Part shown: in pieces, positions 26,401-35,199 of the stretch
Position numbering within the stretch: the first letter of the stretch is position 1
Layout: each line of letters begins with the position of its first letter
Assembly: GCF_030440425.1 (NCBI RefSeq)
Contig: NZ_CP098023.1
Coordinates: 2,159,501 to 2,223,500 of the forward strand
Direction: 5' to 3'
Length of the DNA stretch: 64,000 bases
Source of the DNA: Microbulbifer sp. MI-G
GTDB taxonomy: Bacteria > Pseudomonadota > Gammaproteobacteria > Pseudomonadales > Cellvibrionaceae
Position numbers and translations under genes: made by a program
The notes under the pieces: generated by a model
The model's input: the letters and a program-made list of their open reading frames with translations, nothing else
Database searches by the model: none
What the model was told of the DNA's origin: nothing

Positions 26401-28026
26401 ATGAATAACGATTTACTTAACGGTTTCAAGCCTCATCCTGAAGAAATCGAACTTCATTACAAACAACAGGGAATTTGGGATAATCAACCTATTTGGGAAC
26501 TGATTGCGCGCAATGCCCAGGATTTGCCAGACCGCTGTGCGGTTCGTGATTTATCACACCAGCTAACTTACGCCGAACTGCTGAAAGAGGCCGACCTTAT
26601 TGCCGCAGGGTTACTGGCAAAAGGTTTCAACACAGGGGAGCGCGTGGTATTCCAGTGGAGTAATCAGGTCAGTTTTGCCACAACTCTACTCGGAATATTT
26701 CGAGCAGGACTGGTGCCGGTGATGTCTTTACCGGCACACCGCCAAAATGAAATCTGTCATTTTGCACAGTTGTCTGGTGCAAGCGTGTATATCACCTCTG
26801 GAGTTGAGGGGGATGCAAGCCGTCTCAGCATGATAAAGCAAATCGCTGAACAAGCTAAAACCCTGCGTGGCATATACAGCGCTGATGACATGGACCCGTT
26901 TGACCCTTTACCCAAGGGAGAAGACGATTTTACCCCACCTTCTACAGATCCCGATGCCCCGGCTTTATTCCTGGTATCAGGTGGCACAACGGGTCTCCCC
27001 AAGCTGATTCCACGCAGTCACAACGATTATCGTTACAATATTGCCTGCGCTGCTTCTGCTTGCGAATTGCAAAGCAATGAGGCTTATCTGGCCGTACTCC
27101 CTGCTGCGCATAATTTTCCACTTGGTTGCCCCGGCATTCTCGGCACCCTGGCAATGGGCGGACAAGTCGTATTTACTCGAGATGCCAGCCCGGATCAATG
27201 CTTTGAACTGATAGAGCGCTTCGGTGTTACTGCTACTGCGCTCGTCCCGGCTCTGGCCCAAGTCTGGACTGCAGCGACCGCTTGGGAGGCAATGGACCTT
27301 AGCTCCCTACATCTGTTACAAGTTGGTGGTTCAAAACTTGCCAAATCCGATGCCCAAGCTGTCATGGCTGCCTTTCCCGACGCATTGCAACAGGTTTTTG
27401 GTATGGCTGAAGGGCTCGTTTGTTATACCCATCTCGGTGATACCGATGAAACGATTGTTACCACTCAGGGCAGACCCATGAGCCCACTGGATGAGCTGCG
27501 TGTTGTGGATGACTTTGGGCAGGATGTTGTCGCAGGCCAAGAGGGAGAATTACTCACCCGCGGTCCTTATACGCTGAGAGGCTACTATCGTGCTGAAATA
27601 CACAACCGCCGTGCCTTCACTCCAGACGGTTTTTATCGTAGCGGCGATCGGGTACGAATACAGCCAGATGGCAATATCGTTGTCACCGGTCGAATCAAAG
27701 ATGTTGTTAATCGCGGAGGAGAAACTTTCGCATGTGATGAGATCGAAGAGCATTTACTCGCACACCCAAATATTCTACAAGCGGCCGTACTCCCTATGCC
27801 AGACACAGCGCTGGGAGAACGGGTTGGAGCCGCCATTGTATGTAACGGCAAAGTGCCTACCCTACAAACGCTACGCAGTTTTCTGATCGAAAGAGGTCTG
27901 GCAACTTTCAAGTTGCCAGAACATCTTCATGTGCGATCAAGCCTTCCGATGACTCCTGTAGGTAAAATTGATAAAAAGAAGATCTTGGAGATTGAAGGTG
28001 AGTCGAGGACGAATATTGCCTATTGA
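26401..28026 (+). CDS. ybtE: Salicyl-AMP ligase
   Basis: A 541-residue stand-alone aryl acid adenylation enzyme that activates salicylate and loads the aryl carrier domain of NRPS 1. The phosphate loop is VSGGTTGLPK and the C-terminal catalytic Lys lies in PVGKIDKKK. The pocket string AHNFPLGC (N238, F239, C243) has Phe and Cys at places where 2,3-dihydroxybenzoate enzymes usually have Tyr and Ser, which favours salicylate as in YbtE. AGGAG precedes the ATG. It is the only plus-strand gene of the locus and is divergent from the thioesterase. No clear Fur box was seen in that gap. Confidence 0.93.
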   Translation: MNNDLLNGFKPHPEEIELHYKQQGIWDNQPIWELIARNAQDLPDRCAVRDLSHQLTYAELLKEADLIAAGLLAKGFNTGERVVFQWSNQVSFATTLLGIFRAGLVPVMSLPAHRQNEICHFAQLSGASVYITSGVEGDASRLSMIKQIAEQAKTLRGIYSADDMDPFDPLPKGEDDFTPPSTDPDAPALFLVSGGTTGLPKLIPRSHNDYRYNIACAASACELQSNEAYLAVLPAAHNFPLGCPGILGTLAMGGQVVFTRDASPDQCFELIERFGVTATALVPALAQVWTAATAWEAMDLSSLHLLQVGGSKLAKSDAQAVMAAFPDALQQVFGMAEGLVCYTHLGDTDETIVTTQGRPMSPLDELRVVDDFGQDVVAGQEGELLTRGPYTLRGYYRAEIHNRRAFTPDGFYRSGDRVRIQPDGNIVVTGRIKDVVNRGGETFACDEIEEHLLAHPNILQAAVLPMPDTALGERVGAAIVCNGKVPTLQTLRSFLIERGLATFKLPEHLHVRSSLPMTPVGKIDKKKILEIEGESRTNIAY

Positions 28027-28442
28027 AAACTCTTTTTTGCAGAAATTAGAGATATCTCTGTGAATTTATCCGCCTGAGTTTGGCAGATTAGAGGTAAAGG
28101 ATAAAAGCCACTTGTGAAGACATGGGCGCCATAGATATGCAGATTTCGCTTGAAACAGGATAGAGAAAACCTTGATACTAAGATATCAGCACTAAGCTAA
28201 GAGGAACCTAGACTCAGGCTACAGAATAGGCAATAAACGTCTCTGAATCTTGGATGCCCTAAGCCACATCTGATATTGGTGTTTCTGATGGAAAAAAGCT
28301 TCTGATCAACTCGCAGAAGAGATTTTGAAAGTTTCTTCCATGGTCCTGTTCTAAGGATAGTGGAGAGGCCCGAACACACCCTGAGACAGCGACGTCGCAG
28401 GTGATCTGTGCTTTCTGAAGTCAATAACCGTGAGGAACCAAC
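28027..28442. other. Intergenic stretch
   Basis: About 416 bases between the ligase and the next plus-strand gene. A short AGAGATATCTCT palindrome lies at 28048-28059, without a following T run. No reading frame worth naming was found. GC content drops here relative to the siderophore operon. Confidence 0.5.
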
Positions 28443-29972
28443 ATGTCGCAGCACAACGTAGCCATTGCAGTACACGCGGTGGAACATTCGCTGAAGTTGC
28501 TGCTGAGATCACTTCTTTGCATTTTTCTGCCTACTGTCACCCTGCATGCACAGATTGCACCTCCCGCCTCACCTTCGAATCTGACAGTGGAGGTGAAACC
28601 CGCTGGTACGATGTCCGTAAAACCAGGAGACAACATCGCTTCGCCGCAACCTTATGGTTTCAAAGAACTATTCCTTATCAGCCACAATCCAATCGCCATT
28701 TATAGCTTCGATACACATTCTGAAATAACTAGGCAGATCTTTGATGTATCGCAGGTCCCGGCAGAGATCGAACCGGTGGGGACCTTTGCATTGATGAATG
28801 TCGTCGGAAATCCCCTATGGAAAAAAGTCTATATGGTGTTCACTTCGCGGACACTTCCTGCTGGAATTCCCGCCAGCTACCTGCCGAATCCCGACAGTGA
28901 CCCATCTGGCGGTCGTGAGGATTTCGAATTCATCGATACCTTTGCTCCTGAACTCGGTTATGGAAACTTCAACGGCAGTGGTACTGGGGAAGTTGAAGAA
29001 TTCAAGCGCTTCAATCAAGACATTTACAATATTGATGCGCCGGATTACCAGCTGTTTTTCAACCCCGCTCCAATTGAAGTCGTCTATCACGTCTTCATCG
29101 AGTTTGAATATAGGAACGGCAAGCTTTTCAACCCAAGGCCTGTCCTCGGCATCCAAGTTCAGGAGGGTCCCTTTCACCGCGGCGGCGGACTGACGGTCAT
29201 GCCTGGAAACAAGCTCGCCTATACGACTGGTGACAATCTCCCGTTTGGCATGGATGGACGCCGCGCTCCACAGGACGACAGCACGCACCTCAGTAAGCTC
29301 TTGATTGTCGATCCGCGCACCGGCAATTTCCAAGTTGCCGCAAAGGGTCTCCGGAATGTCCAGCACATGCAGGCGACTACACTGCCCCCGGGCATTGCGT
29401 TCACGGATATTGGCGGCGTAACGGCTGAAGAGGTCAACTTTATTCCTTGGAGTGAATTTATTGACACATCGACGATTGAAAACTTCGGTTGGGGCCGAAG
29501 CGCAGATGGCCTCGCGCGCGAAGGGACTTTTTACGTAGGCGAGGGTCAGCCCTTCAAGCTGGGTGATGAGCCTGCGTCGGTTGGTGAGGCTCCAATTCCT
29601 GAGCCAGGGTTCCACCAACCTCTCGCTCAGTATGGGCGTAGCACAATGACTCCTTTCACGGCCGTTGCAGTGTCAGGACCCGTAGTAACCAGGCGGTCTT
29701 TCAAGGAGATTACCCTTGTTATGGGTGACCTGGCCAGCGGGGAAGTGTACGCAACAACCGATAAGCTCACTGAAATCGACGTTGAACTCTTCATTGTTAA
29801 TCTGGTTGACCAGAGCGGTGAACCAATTGGCCCCAGCAACTCACTCAATGACCTCGTGGGGCCAGATCCCGCGACGAATCGTTCAGATCCGCGTTTTTTT
29901 CTATTTCCGAATGGAGAGGCCGGTGTCCTGCTCGAAAAAACAGGCGACTTTTACGTTCTGAGTGAGAAGTAA
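28443..29972 (+). CDS. Secreted protein of unknown function, possible beta-propeller
   Basis: A 509-residue protein with a probable long signal peptide ending near LHAQ (residue 37). The mature part is acidic, with repeated short strand-like blocks (ISHNPIAIYSFDTHSE, GGLTVMPGNKLAYTTGDN, LLIVDPRTGNFQVAAKGLRNVQH, ITLVMGDLASGEVYATTDK). These resemble the style of PQQ-dependent sugar dehydrogenase or sorbosone dehydrogenase propellers, but no diagnostic motif was confirmed. A GAGGAACC ribosome site lies before the ATG. Base composition is GC-richer than its AT-rich neighbours, which hints at separate origin. The function is not recognised. Confidence 0.75.
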   Translation: MSQHNVAIAVHAVEHSLKLLLRSLLCIFLPTVTLHAQIAPPASPSNLTVEVKPAGTMSVKPGDNIASPQPYGFKELFLISHNPIAIYSFDTHSEITRQIFDVSQVPAEIEPVGTFALMNVVGNPLWKKVYMVFTSRTLPAGIPASYLPNPDSDPSGGREDFEFIDTFAPELGYGNFNGSGTGEVEEFKRFNQDIYNIDAPDYQLFFNPAPIEVVYHVFIEFEYRNGKLFNPRPVLGIQVQEGPFHRGGGLTVMPGNKLAYTTGDNLPFGMDGRRAPQDDSTHLSKLLIVDPRTGNFQVAAKGLRNVQHMQATTLPPGIAFTDIGGVTAEEVNFIPWSEFIDTSTIENFGWGRSADGLAREGTFYVGEGQPFKLGDEPASVGEAPIPEPGFHQPLAQYGRSTMTPFTAVAVSGPVVTRRSFKEITLVMGDLASGEVYATTDKLTEIDVELFIVNLVDQSGEPIGPSNSLNDLVGPDPATNRSDPRFFLFPNGEAGVLLEKTGDFYVLSEK

Positions 29973-30003
29973 AAGATGCCAATTGCCGGCAAACCTGACG
30001 GAT

Positions 30004-30027
30004 CACCTCCCTTCACTGGGGGAGGTG
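30004..30027 (+). terminator. Hairpin downstream of the 509-residue protein gene
   Basis: CACCTCCC and GGGAGGTG form an 8-base stem with an 8-base loop, 32 bases after the stop codon. No T run follows, so it is a terminator-like or transcript-end hairpin rather than a textbook intrinsic terminator. Confidence 0.5.
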
Positions 30028-30258
30028 TGTATCTTGCCAAGCAGTCTCTGGACGGTGATTTGATATGCATTACAGTGCATCCAATGAAGAGATTATTATC
30101 ATTCTCCCACCGGACAGATGCTTGTTACGGAAGAGCATCCCTGCCCTACCAAGGTATCCAGTTGCATAAGCGTAAAGTGCATTGGAAGAGAGACACTCCC
30201 TTAGCAAGCACAATGACGACATGGGCACTGACGATTTCCCGTTCTAAACGCTAAGTCG

Positions 30259-30322
30259 GTAGTAGTTCAGACCTCACTTGGCAAGTCACTGATTGTTGAA
30301 AGGCTCCAGTCTGAGCTACTAC
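30259..30322 (-). terminator. Long inverted repeat after the PKD/CxxCH gene
   Basis: GTAGTAGTTCAGAC (30259-30272) pairs with GTCTGAGCTACTAC (30309-30322) at 13 of 14 positions, enclosing a 36-base loop. It begins 8 bases past the stop of the minus-strand gene. No T run follows. It is probably an mRNA-end structure; a small mobile-element end is a weaker alternative. Confidence 0.45.
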
Positions 30323-30329
30323 AACTCAC

Positions 30330-32321
30330 TCAATATTCCAATGCCACCTGCAGTGTCATCCCTAAATGCGCACCAATAACACTAATATACCGATAACCTG
30401 AACTGGGGTTGAATACGGTAATTGATTCCGTATTATCTGGATTGCTTGAATTTTGGTCATAGGTGGTCGAGGTTGCCCAGGTACTGGATTTGTAGTAAAC
30501 GTTGCCATTGCCACTGCCATAACCACTGTTGATCTGGATACTACTAGTGTCCTCAGGTACATAGATCCAATAGTACTGGATATTATTGGGGTTTGTACTA
30601 GCGGGTACACACACAGCATCGGCACTAATCAACTGGTGCTCGTTACTGGGGTGAGGTTCTTCTGTTAAACAGACATTTTCCAGGCCACTCACGTCCCCTG
30701 ATATTATTGTCACAGTAGCAGTGTCTGCTCTGCTATCCCCATTGTCATCAGTTACTGTCAGCTTGGCATTAAACAAACCAGTTGAGGTATAGGTGTGATC
30801 TGGACTGGCAAGTGGACTACTGTTGCCATCGCCAAAATCCCAGCTATATGCAGTAATTGATCCGTCAGGGTCTGATGAGCCATTGCTACTGAAACTGATA
30901 CTGGTATGCACCTGACCTGAGTAGGGGCCATTGGCATTGGCAATAGGCAGTTTATTACCATTATTGCTATCCGGAATAGATGTATCCAGGTTGGAGGCGA
31001 GATAGTTACACAGCGGTGCTCTTACCTGATCAGTGACAACCTGATCAGTACGGGAAATATCAACATCGAAAAAAGTTTCCTGGACTTGCTGACGTGCCTC
31101 GCCACGGATTTTATAATAGTGCAGCATCTTGTAATCCAGTACCTCATCGGTACTGCGTCCCAGATTTGGACATCCAAAAACACCAAAGTTATTGGGGCCA
31201 GACTGCAGAATATTTTTTATATTGGGATCAGCTTGTCTCAAGTCATCCAGAATCAGCCCGGACATAACACCCCAGAAACTGTCTGTATTGATATTGTAGT
31301 CGTCTGCGGGTGGCGTTGGATCAGTGCGCAGCCAGTGGATTTTAAATTCCTGGTCTACATCCATTCCCAGGGCTGCGTAGAAATCTATAATGGTATTACC
31401 GGATCCACCCAGAGAGTCAATTAACTGACCAATTTTGTCTTTCTGTTCAGGCCCAGCAAGCCTTGCTCTACGATCACAATACTGGGAGTACAGAAATTCA
31501 TGGCGCACATCAGTCCAATTCGGATGACTCTCCAACCGCAATGACACCCCCTCGGCTACCTGGCTGGCAATCGCCATATTGAAAATAGACATGGCAAAAC
31601 CGTAAACATTGTCTTTCAGGTGCTGAGCCCGGTAGTCCTCGTACCGGTCTTCCCATAATAAATTATGAAAACGATCCGGGTTGCCCTGGCCAGTCTTCAA
31701 TTCACGAAAGCGTCTGGCATGGCGGGGTTCGAGAGTCTCCGGGGCGTTGGTATCACTGTCATCATCACCAAACACACCGGGCCAGTTCAAATACTGTTGC
31801 CAAAATGGGCGAGCAGGACTGCCATGACACTGAATGCATGAGGCCGGATTTTTATTCAATGTAGCTGGGGTGGTAGTGAAGTCGAATTGGGAAAATTCCC
31901 AGTTACCGTCGTCATGACGATAAGAAACATCAAGCTTTTCATAGTCCGGATCGGTGGGATCCGTAGGAATATTCACCATAAACCGAGCGTCTGAACCAAA
32001 CATCAGGATGCGTGGGTATTCTATCGAGGATTTACCCGGTGTCTCGGTGTGCTCGATCAATGCGAAATTCTTCAACATATGATCAGGCATGACATCCAGA
32101 AAACCTTTCATGGTGGTGATATTCTTTTCATTTAGAAAAGTAATCACATCATCCGGGGTCAGTTTCGGTGTTCCGGCCTGTGGTGGAGGATCAAAGCTGC
32201 TCAAAGGCACTACTGTGTCAGAGCCATCTACGGGACAGGTGCCTGCGGCAAGAGATTGAGTTGAAAATCCTGCCAATAGAACGAAACCAATAGGTACTAC
32301 GCACTTTTTGACGATCCGCAT
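30330..32321 (-). CDS. Secreted CxxCH protein with PKD and C-terminal PPC-like domains
   Basis: A 663-residue exported protein. The ATG at 32321 is preferred because GGAGAG precedes it and it opens a clean signal peptide (MRIVKKCVVPIGFVLLAGF, cleavage near SLAA). One c-type heme motif CIQCH lies around residue 162, in a long N-terminal region otherwise unrecognised. A PKD domain follows (ISFSSNGSSDPDG, SWDFGDGNSS), then a C-terminal domain like the bacterial pre-peptidase type (YYWIYVPEDTSSIQI). The layout suggests an extracellular or periplasmic redox protein; the reaction is unknown. A longer start 30 bases upstream is less likely. Confidence 0.82.
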   Translation of the reverse strand: MRIVKKCVVPIGFVLLAGFSTQSLAAGTCPVDGSDTVVPLSSFDPPPQAGTPKLTPDDVITFLNEKNITTMKGFLDVMPDHMLKNFALIEHTETPGKSSIEYPRILMFGSDARFMVNIPTDPTDPDYEKLDVSYRHDDGNWEFSQFDFTTTPATLNKNPASCIQCHGSPARPFWQQYLNWPGVFGDDDSDTNAPETLEPRHARRFRELKTGQGNPDRFHNLLWEDRYEDYRAQHLKDNVYGFAMSIFNMAIASQVAEGVSLRLESHPNWTDVRHEFLYSQYCDRRARLAGPEQKDKIGQLIDSLGGSGNTIIDFYAALGMDVDQEFKIHWLRTDPTPPADDYNINTDSFWGVMSGLILDDLRQADPNIKNILQSGPNNFGVFGCPNLGRSTDEVLDYKMLHYYKIRGEARQQVQETFFDVDISRTDQVVTDQVRAPLCNYLASNLDTSIPDSNNGNKLPIANANGPYSGQVHTSISFSSNGSSDPDGSITAYSWDFGDGNSSPLASPDHTYTSTGLFNAKLTVTDDNGDSRADTATVTIISGDVSGLENVCLTEEPHPSNEHQLISADAVCVPASTNPNNIQYYWIYVPEDTSSIQINSGYGSGNGNVYYKSSTWATSTTYDQNSSNPDNTESITVFNPSSGYRYISVIGAHLGMTLQVALEY

Positions 32322-33327
32322 ATCACTCTCCGTGTATCGATTCAGTCTCACTACGCAATTTTAGTTATTGTATGCAATATACATTTTAAAGTATAAATCT
32401 CTCCTGAACCAATAAATGAGACACAGTTCACGCTTGTGTGCGGAAGACTGGCGGTATTGCGGTATGGTGATGATTAGACTTCTGGGTTAATAGCAAAGGC
32501 TTCACAGGGAATCAGGAACATGGTTGGACTCTGCCAAGATTCATTACCTGAGGCAGCTTTTCACACCTCATAGCTGCAATGAACTAGATGGAAAGCCATA
32601 AGTTCTACAGAGCTGAGTGTTTGACTGCTTGCCGGTCAATTCACCCAAAAACAGTCAAGTGCCCAAGAATGCTCGAAGCTCTGAGTAATCATTGAAGCTG
32701 AATCCCTAGGCTGGCTGTAGGTCGGATATTGTGGAACGGGTTTTGAGGTTGCCATGAATAAGCTTGAAGTGCGGGTTCTAGTTGGGACCCCATTCTACAG
32801 AGTTTGCCAACTTATATCGAATAGTAAACTCTATTAGAAGCCATAAGATTCATCACATTGCAGGCTACTCACCGTCATTTCCGTTTTCCCTCATGCGCCG
32901 ACGCTGACGAACATACTGGGTCGGAGGTTGAGTGTTCGATATTATTGGGCAGAAATTACTTAAGAAGTTCCCTTAATAAATTGATTCTAAAATATTTATT
33001 TTGGTTTTTTAAATATTTGCGTTGATATTCAGCATCTGGTTAAACATAAGCGTTCGGCAGTTAAGTAGATCAAATCATGTACTAGAATTGTCACTTTATG
33101 AGATTTTCAAAATATCAACGAATTATATACAAAAATATACATTTCAGGTCATTATATTGTTAAAGGCCTTGGCGATAGGCTGGTCCATTAAATCCCGCTC
33201 TCAACCGACGAAGCGTATACCCAAATGGTCACCACTGCTCAACGGTAACAATCCAAAACCCAGCAGTGCCGAGTCAATCCGCTCAAGATTTTTTGATGTA
33301 AGCTAGTAGAGTATTCCCTTCTTTCCA
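32322..33327. other. Gene-free, AT-rich stretch
   Basis: About 1 kb with no frame I can support. A 94-codon plus-strand frame at 33022-33306 lacks homology and a ribosome site. A fragment on the minus strand near 32880-32940 reads PPTQYVRQRRRMRENGNDGE and may be the tail of a lost gene. The promoter of the CxxCH gene is at its left end. It marks the left border of the enediyne-like region. Confidence 0.5.
32367..32378 (-). promoter_or_regulatory. TTGTATACAA-like element upstream of the CxxCH gene
   Basis: ATTGTATGCAAT, nearly palindromic, lies 46-57 bases upstream of the ATG at 32321. Similar elements precede the M9 peptidase and TonB receptor genes. It could be an operator, or part of a TG-extended -10 element. 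Confidence 0.4.
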
Positions 33328-33831
33328 TTAAGGCTGCTGATAACTCCCATCGAGATAGATCAGAGAAGAGACTGGTCCAGCCTCCACCAATACCTCTTGA
33401 ATACGCCCGATGACAATATCATGTGTGTTATACAATATGGTTTTATCCTGCTCACAAAAAAAGACTGCTTGAGCCCCCTCTAAATAAGGTACGCCATTGC
33501 TGCTAACATGTTTCCAACGGCTGTCAGAGAAACGCATATTTTTGGAGCCAGAAGAAGCACAATACCTGGAGATTAGCTCTTGATTATACGAGAGCACATT
33601 GATACAAAAGGGTACACCTTTTCTTAAAACCTCGCCGGTCGACGTTGTGTTGTTAACACAAACCAGGAGTGAGGGTGGTGTATCCGATACCGAAGTAACT
33701 GAGGAAACCGTCATTGCAAATGGCGTCCCCTCAGCACATTTTGTTGAGAGTATACAAACTCCTGATGCAAGCCGCCTCATTCCCAGCTTCATGGCTTTAC
33801 CGACATCTATATCTAAATCTTGACTCGCCAT
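33328..33831 (-). CDS. Flavin reductase (HpaC/E6-like)
   Basis: A 167-residue flavin reductase domain protein: RLASGVCILST, FAMTVSSVTSVSDTPPSLLVCVN, FCINVLSYNQELISRYC and the HDIVIGRIQEV strand match the family that supplies reduced flavin to two-component monooxygenases. Enediyne loci often contain such a gene (SgcE6 type). It is the last gene of the minus-strand series, 22 bases after the outer-membrane protein. No flavin-dependent monooxygenase partner is visible in the window, so the partner must be elsewhere or the role differs. Confidence 0.85.
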   Translation of the reverse strand: MASQDLDIDVGKAMKLGMRRLASGVCILSTKCAEGTPFAMTVSSVTSVSDTPPSLLVCVNNTTSTGEVLRKGVPFCINVLSYNQELISRYCASSGSKNMRFSDSRWKHVSSNGVPYLEGAQAVFFCEQDKTILYNTHDIVIGRIQEVLVEAGPVSSLIYLDGSYQQP

Positions 33832-33853
33832 TAATTAATTTTTACACCTATAT

Positions 33854-35107
33854 TTAGAAATTATATAATACTGAAATCTCAAAATAGTCATCTTGGCGGA
33901 ATGAATAACTGTGTTCCTCAATATTTGTATTTGAAAATATCTGTGCGCGTAACTCAGCTGATAAATACTCACTGATGCGTCGGGAGCCTTCGATAGTGTA
34001 AATACGACTATTATCTTTTATGTCAACAACCATGCCAAAAATTAAGGAGGTCGTTTGATAATCATTGAAGACAATACGTGTTCCGAACGCCAAATCATTT
34101 TCAAATGGAGTCGTCGCTTCGATGCCGCGATCATCATAATAATATTCCGCTAGAACACCAACATCAATTGACGATTCTACAACGCCTACAAAAGTATACT
34201 CGGATCCAATACCCACAGTATTGAAAGCTGAGTCATCTTCAGCACGATGATAACCTTCAAATTTAAATAAGGTGTTGCCGGTAGTCAACTGTATATCAAG
34301 CGCAGTTTGGTGGATAACCGAATAATGAGGCCTGAGTACAGGCGAAGAATCCGGTAGTTTGACCAATATTAAACTGGGGTCTCGATTCGTACCGTAGAAA
34401 TGCGAGAACCCAATTTCCCAATCTCCAATTAAATGTTCATATCTTAGAGCCAGATCGAGATGTTTTTCTTCAGCCCCGGATTCAAAGGTACTCTCACTGT
34501 GATCGACGCGCAAAGGTGCCCGCAATCTGTCTTCAGCATTGGCAAAAGATCGCTCCCTAAAATAAGGTAGTAGGAATAAATCGAAGGTCCCCCAATCCTT
34601 AATCAGAGTCAAGTTCGCCATAGGCTGGCCCAGCTTGGATTCCGCATCGAGACCTTCATGTGTATCGGTTTGATTGATGATATCTACCAGATGCCTGAAC
34701 TCTAATACCCCCCAAAAGACTTTTTTAAATCCGAGGCGTAGCTCCCAAATGTCCGAGACACCCTCCCAATAAAGTTCACGGATATCGAAGTGTTTTCGGC
34801 CGCTATCTTGATAGCGATAAAATAAAGAGGATACTAAGGATTGGTGGTTATTATCCCAATTGTGATAGTACTCGATTCCAAGAGAAACCGAGGGATCTTC
34901 ATGTCGTGATTGATCCAGATATACAGGGGGTTGATAGAAGAATCTCTTTTCCATCGCAACGTTGCCGGTAAGCTCATGAGCGTAAATGAAACCTACCGGC
35001 CAAGCATAACAGCACAAGAAAAAAGTACCTGCTGAAAATATGCGAAGCGATATGTCTTTCATGAAATACAGATCGGCTTGCAGTAAACTTATATTACTAA
35101 AAGGCAT
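33854..35107 (-). CDS. Outer-membrane beta-barrel protein
   Basis: A 417-residue protein with a hydrophobic signal region and then alternating aromatic-rich strands (VSLGIEYYHNWDN, SLVSSLFYRYQDSG, LRLGFKKVFWGVLEF), ending in YFEISVLYNF, a typical C-terminal barrel strand closing on Phe. It is not a recognised porin by sequence alone. Barrel proteins of this length often accompany MMPL transporters and LolA-like proteins, both of which are encoded a few kb upstream. An internal ATG at 35062 would give a more regular signal peptide and may be the real start; neither start has a strong ribosome site. Confidence 0.72.
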   Translation of the reverse strand: MPFSNISLLQADLYFMKDISLRIFSAGTFFLCCYAWPVGFIYAHELTGNVAMEKRFFYQPPVYLDQSRHEDPSVSLGIEYYHNWDNNHQSLVSSLFYRYQDSGRKHFDIRELYWEGVSDIWELRLGFKKVFWGVLEFRHLVDIINQTDTHEGLDAESKLGQPMANLTLIKDWGTFDLFLLPYFRERSFANAEDRLRAPLRVDHSESTFESGAEEKHLDLALRYEHLIGDWEIGFSHFYGTNRDPSLILVKLPDSSPVLRPHYSVIHQTALDIQLTTGNTLFKFEGYHRAEDDSAFNTVGIGSEYTFVGVVESSIDVGVLAEYYYDDRGIEATTPFENDLAFGTRIVFNDYQTTSLIFGMVVDIKDNSRIYTIEGSRRISEYLSAELRAQIFSNTNIEEHSYSFRQDDYFEISVLYNF

Positions 35108-35199
35108 AATATGATTTTAAATTGAATACCTACGTGTCAGTAATTTTCGTATTATAAAATCTTTCCTAAACTCTAAGCCTTTGACTCTTGATATGAAAG

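Larger units (their letters stand above)
29973..30329. other. Intergenic region between convergent genes, with two hairpins
   Basis: About 357 bases between convergent genes. A 92-codon frame in it has no recognisable features and is not called. Two inverted repeats, described separately, probably mark the transcript ends. Confidence 0.55.

Noticed and set aside
26401..28026. 2,3-dihydroxybenzoate-AMP ligase (EntE type)
   Set aside because: The pocket has Phe and Cys (AHNFPLGC) as in salicylate enzymes, and no dihydroxybenzoate genes (isochorismatase, EntA) are present.
29976..30254. 92-codon plus-strand frame after the 509-residue protein
   Set aside because: No ribosome site, no recognisable motif, and it runs through a hairpin in the gap between convergent genes.
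30259..30322. Inverted repeat as ends of a small insertion element
   Set aside because: No flanking direct repeat and no internal gene. Its place right after a stop codon makes a transcript-end structure more likely.
33022..33306. 94-codon plus-strand frame left of the flavin reductase
   Set aside because: No ribosome site and low-complexity, AT-driven composition. It could be a fragment, but nothing supports a gene.
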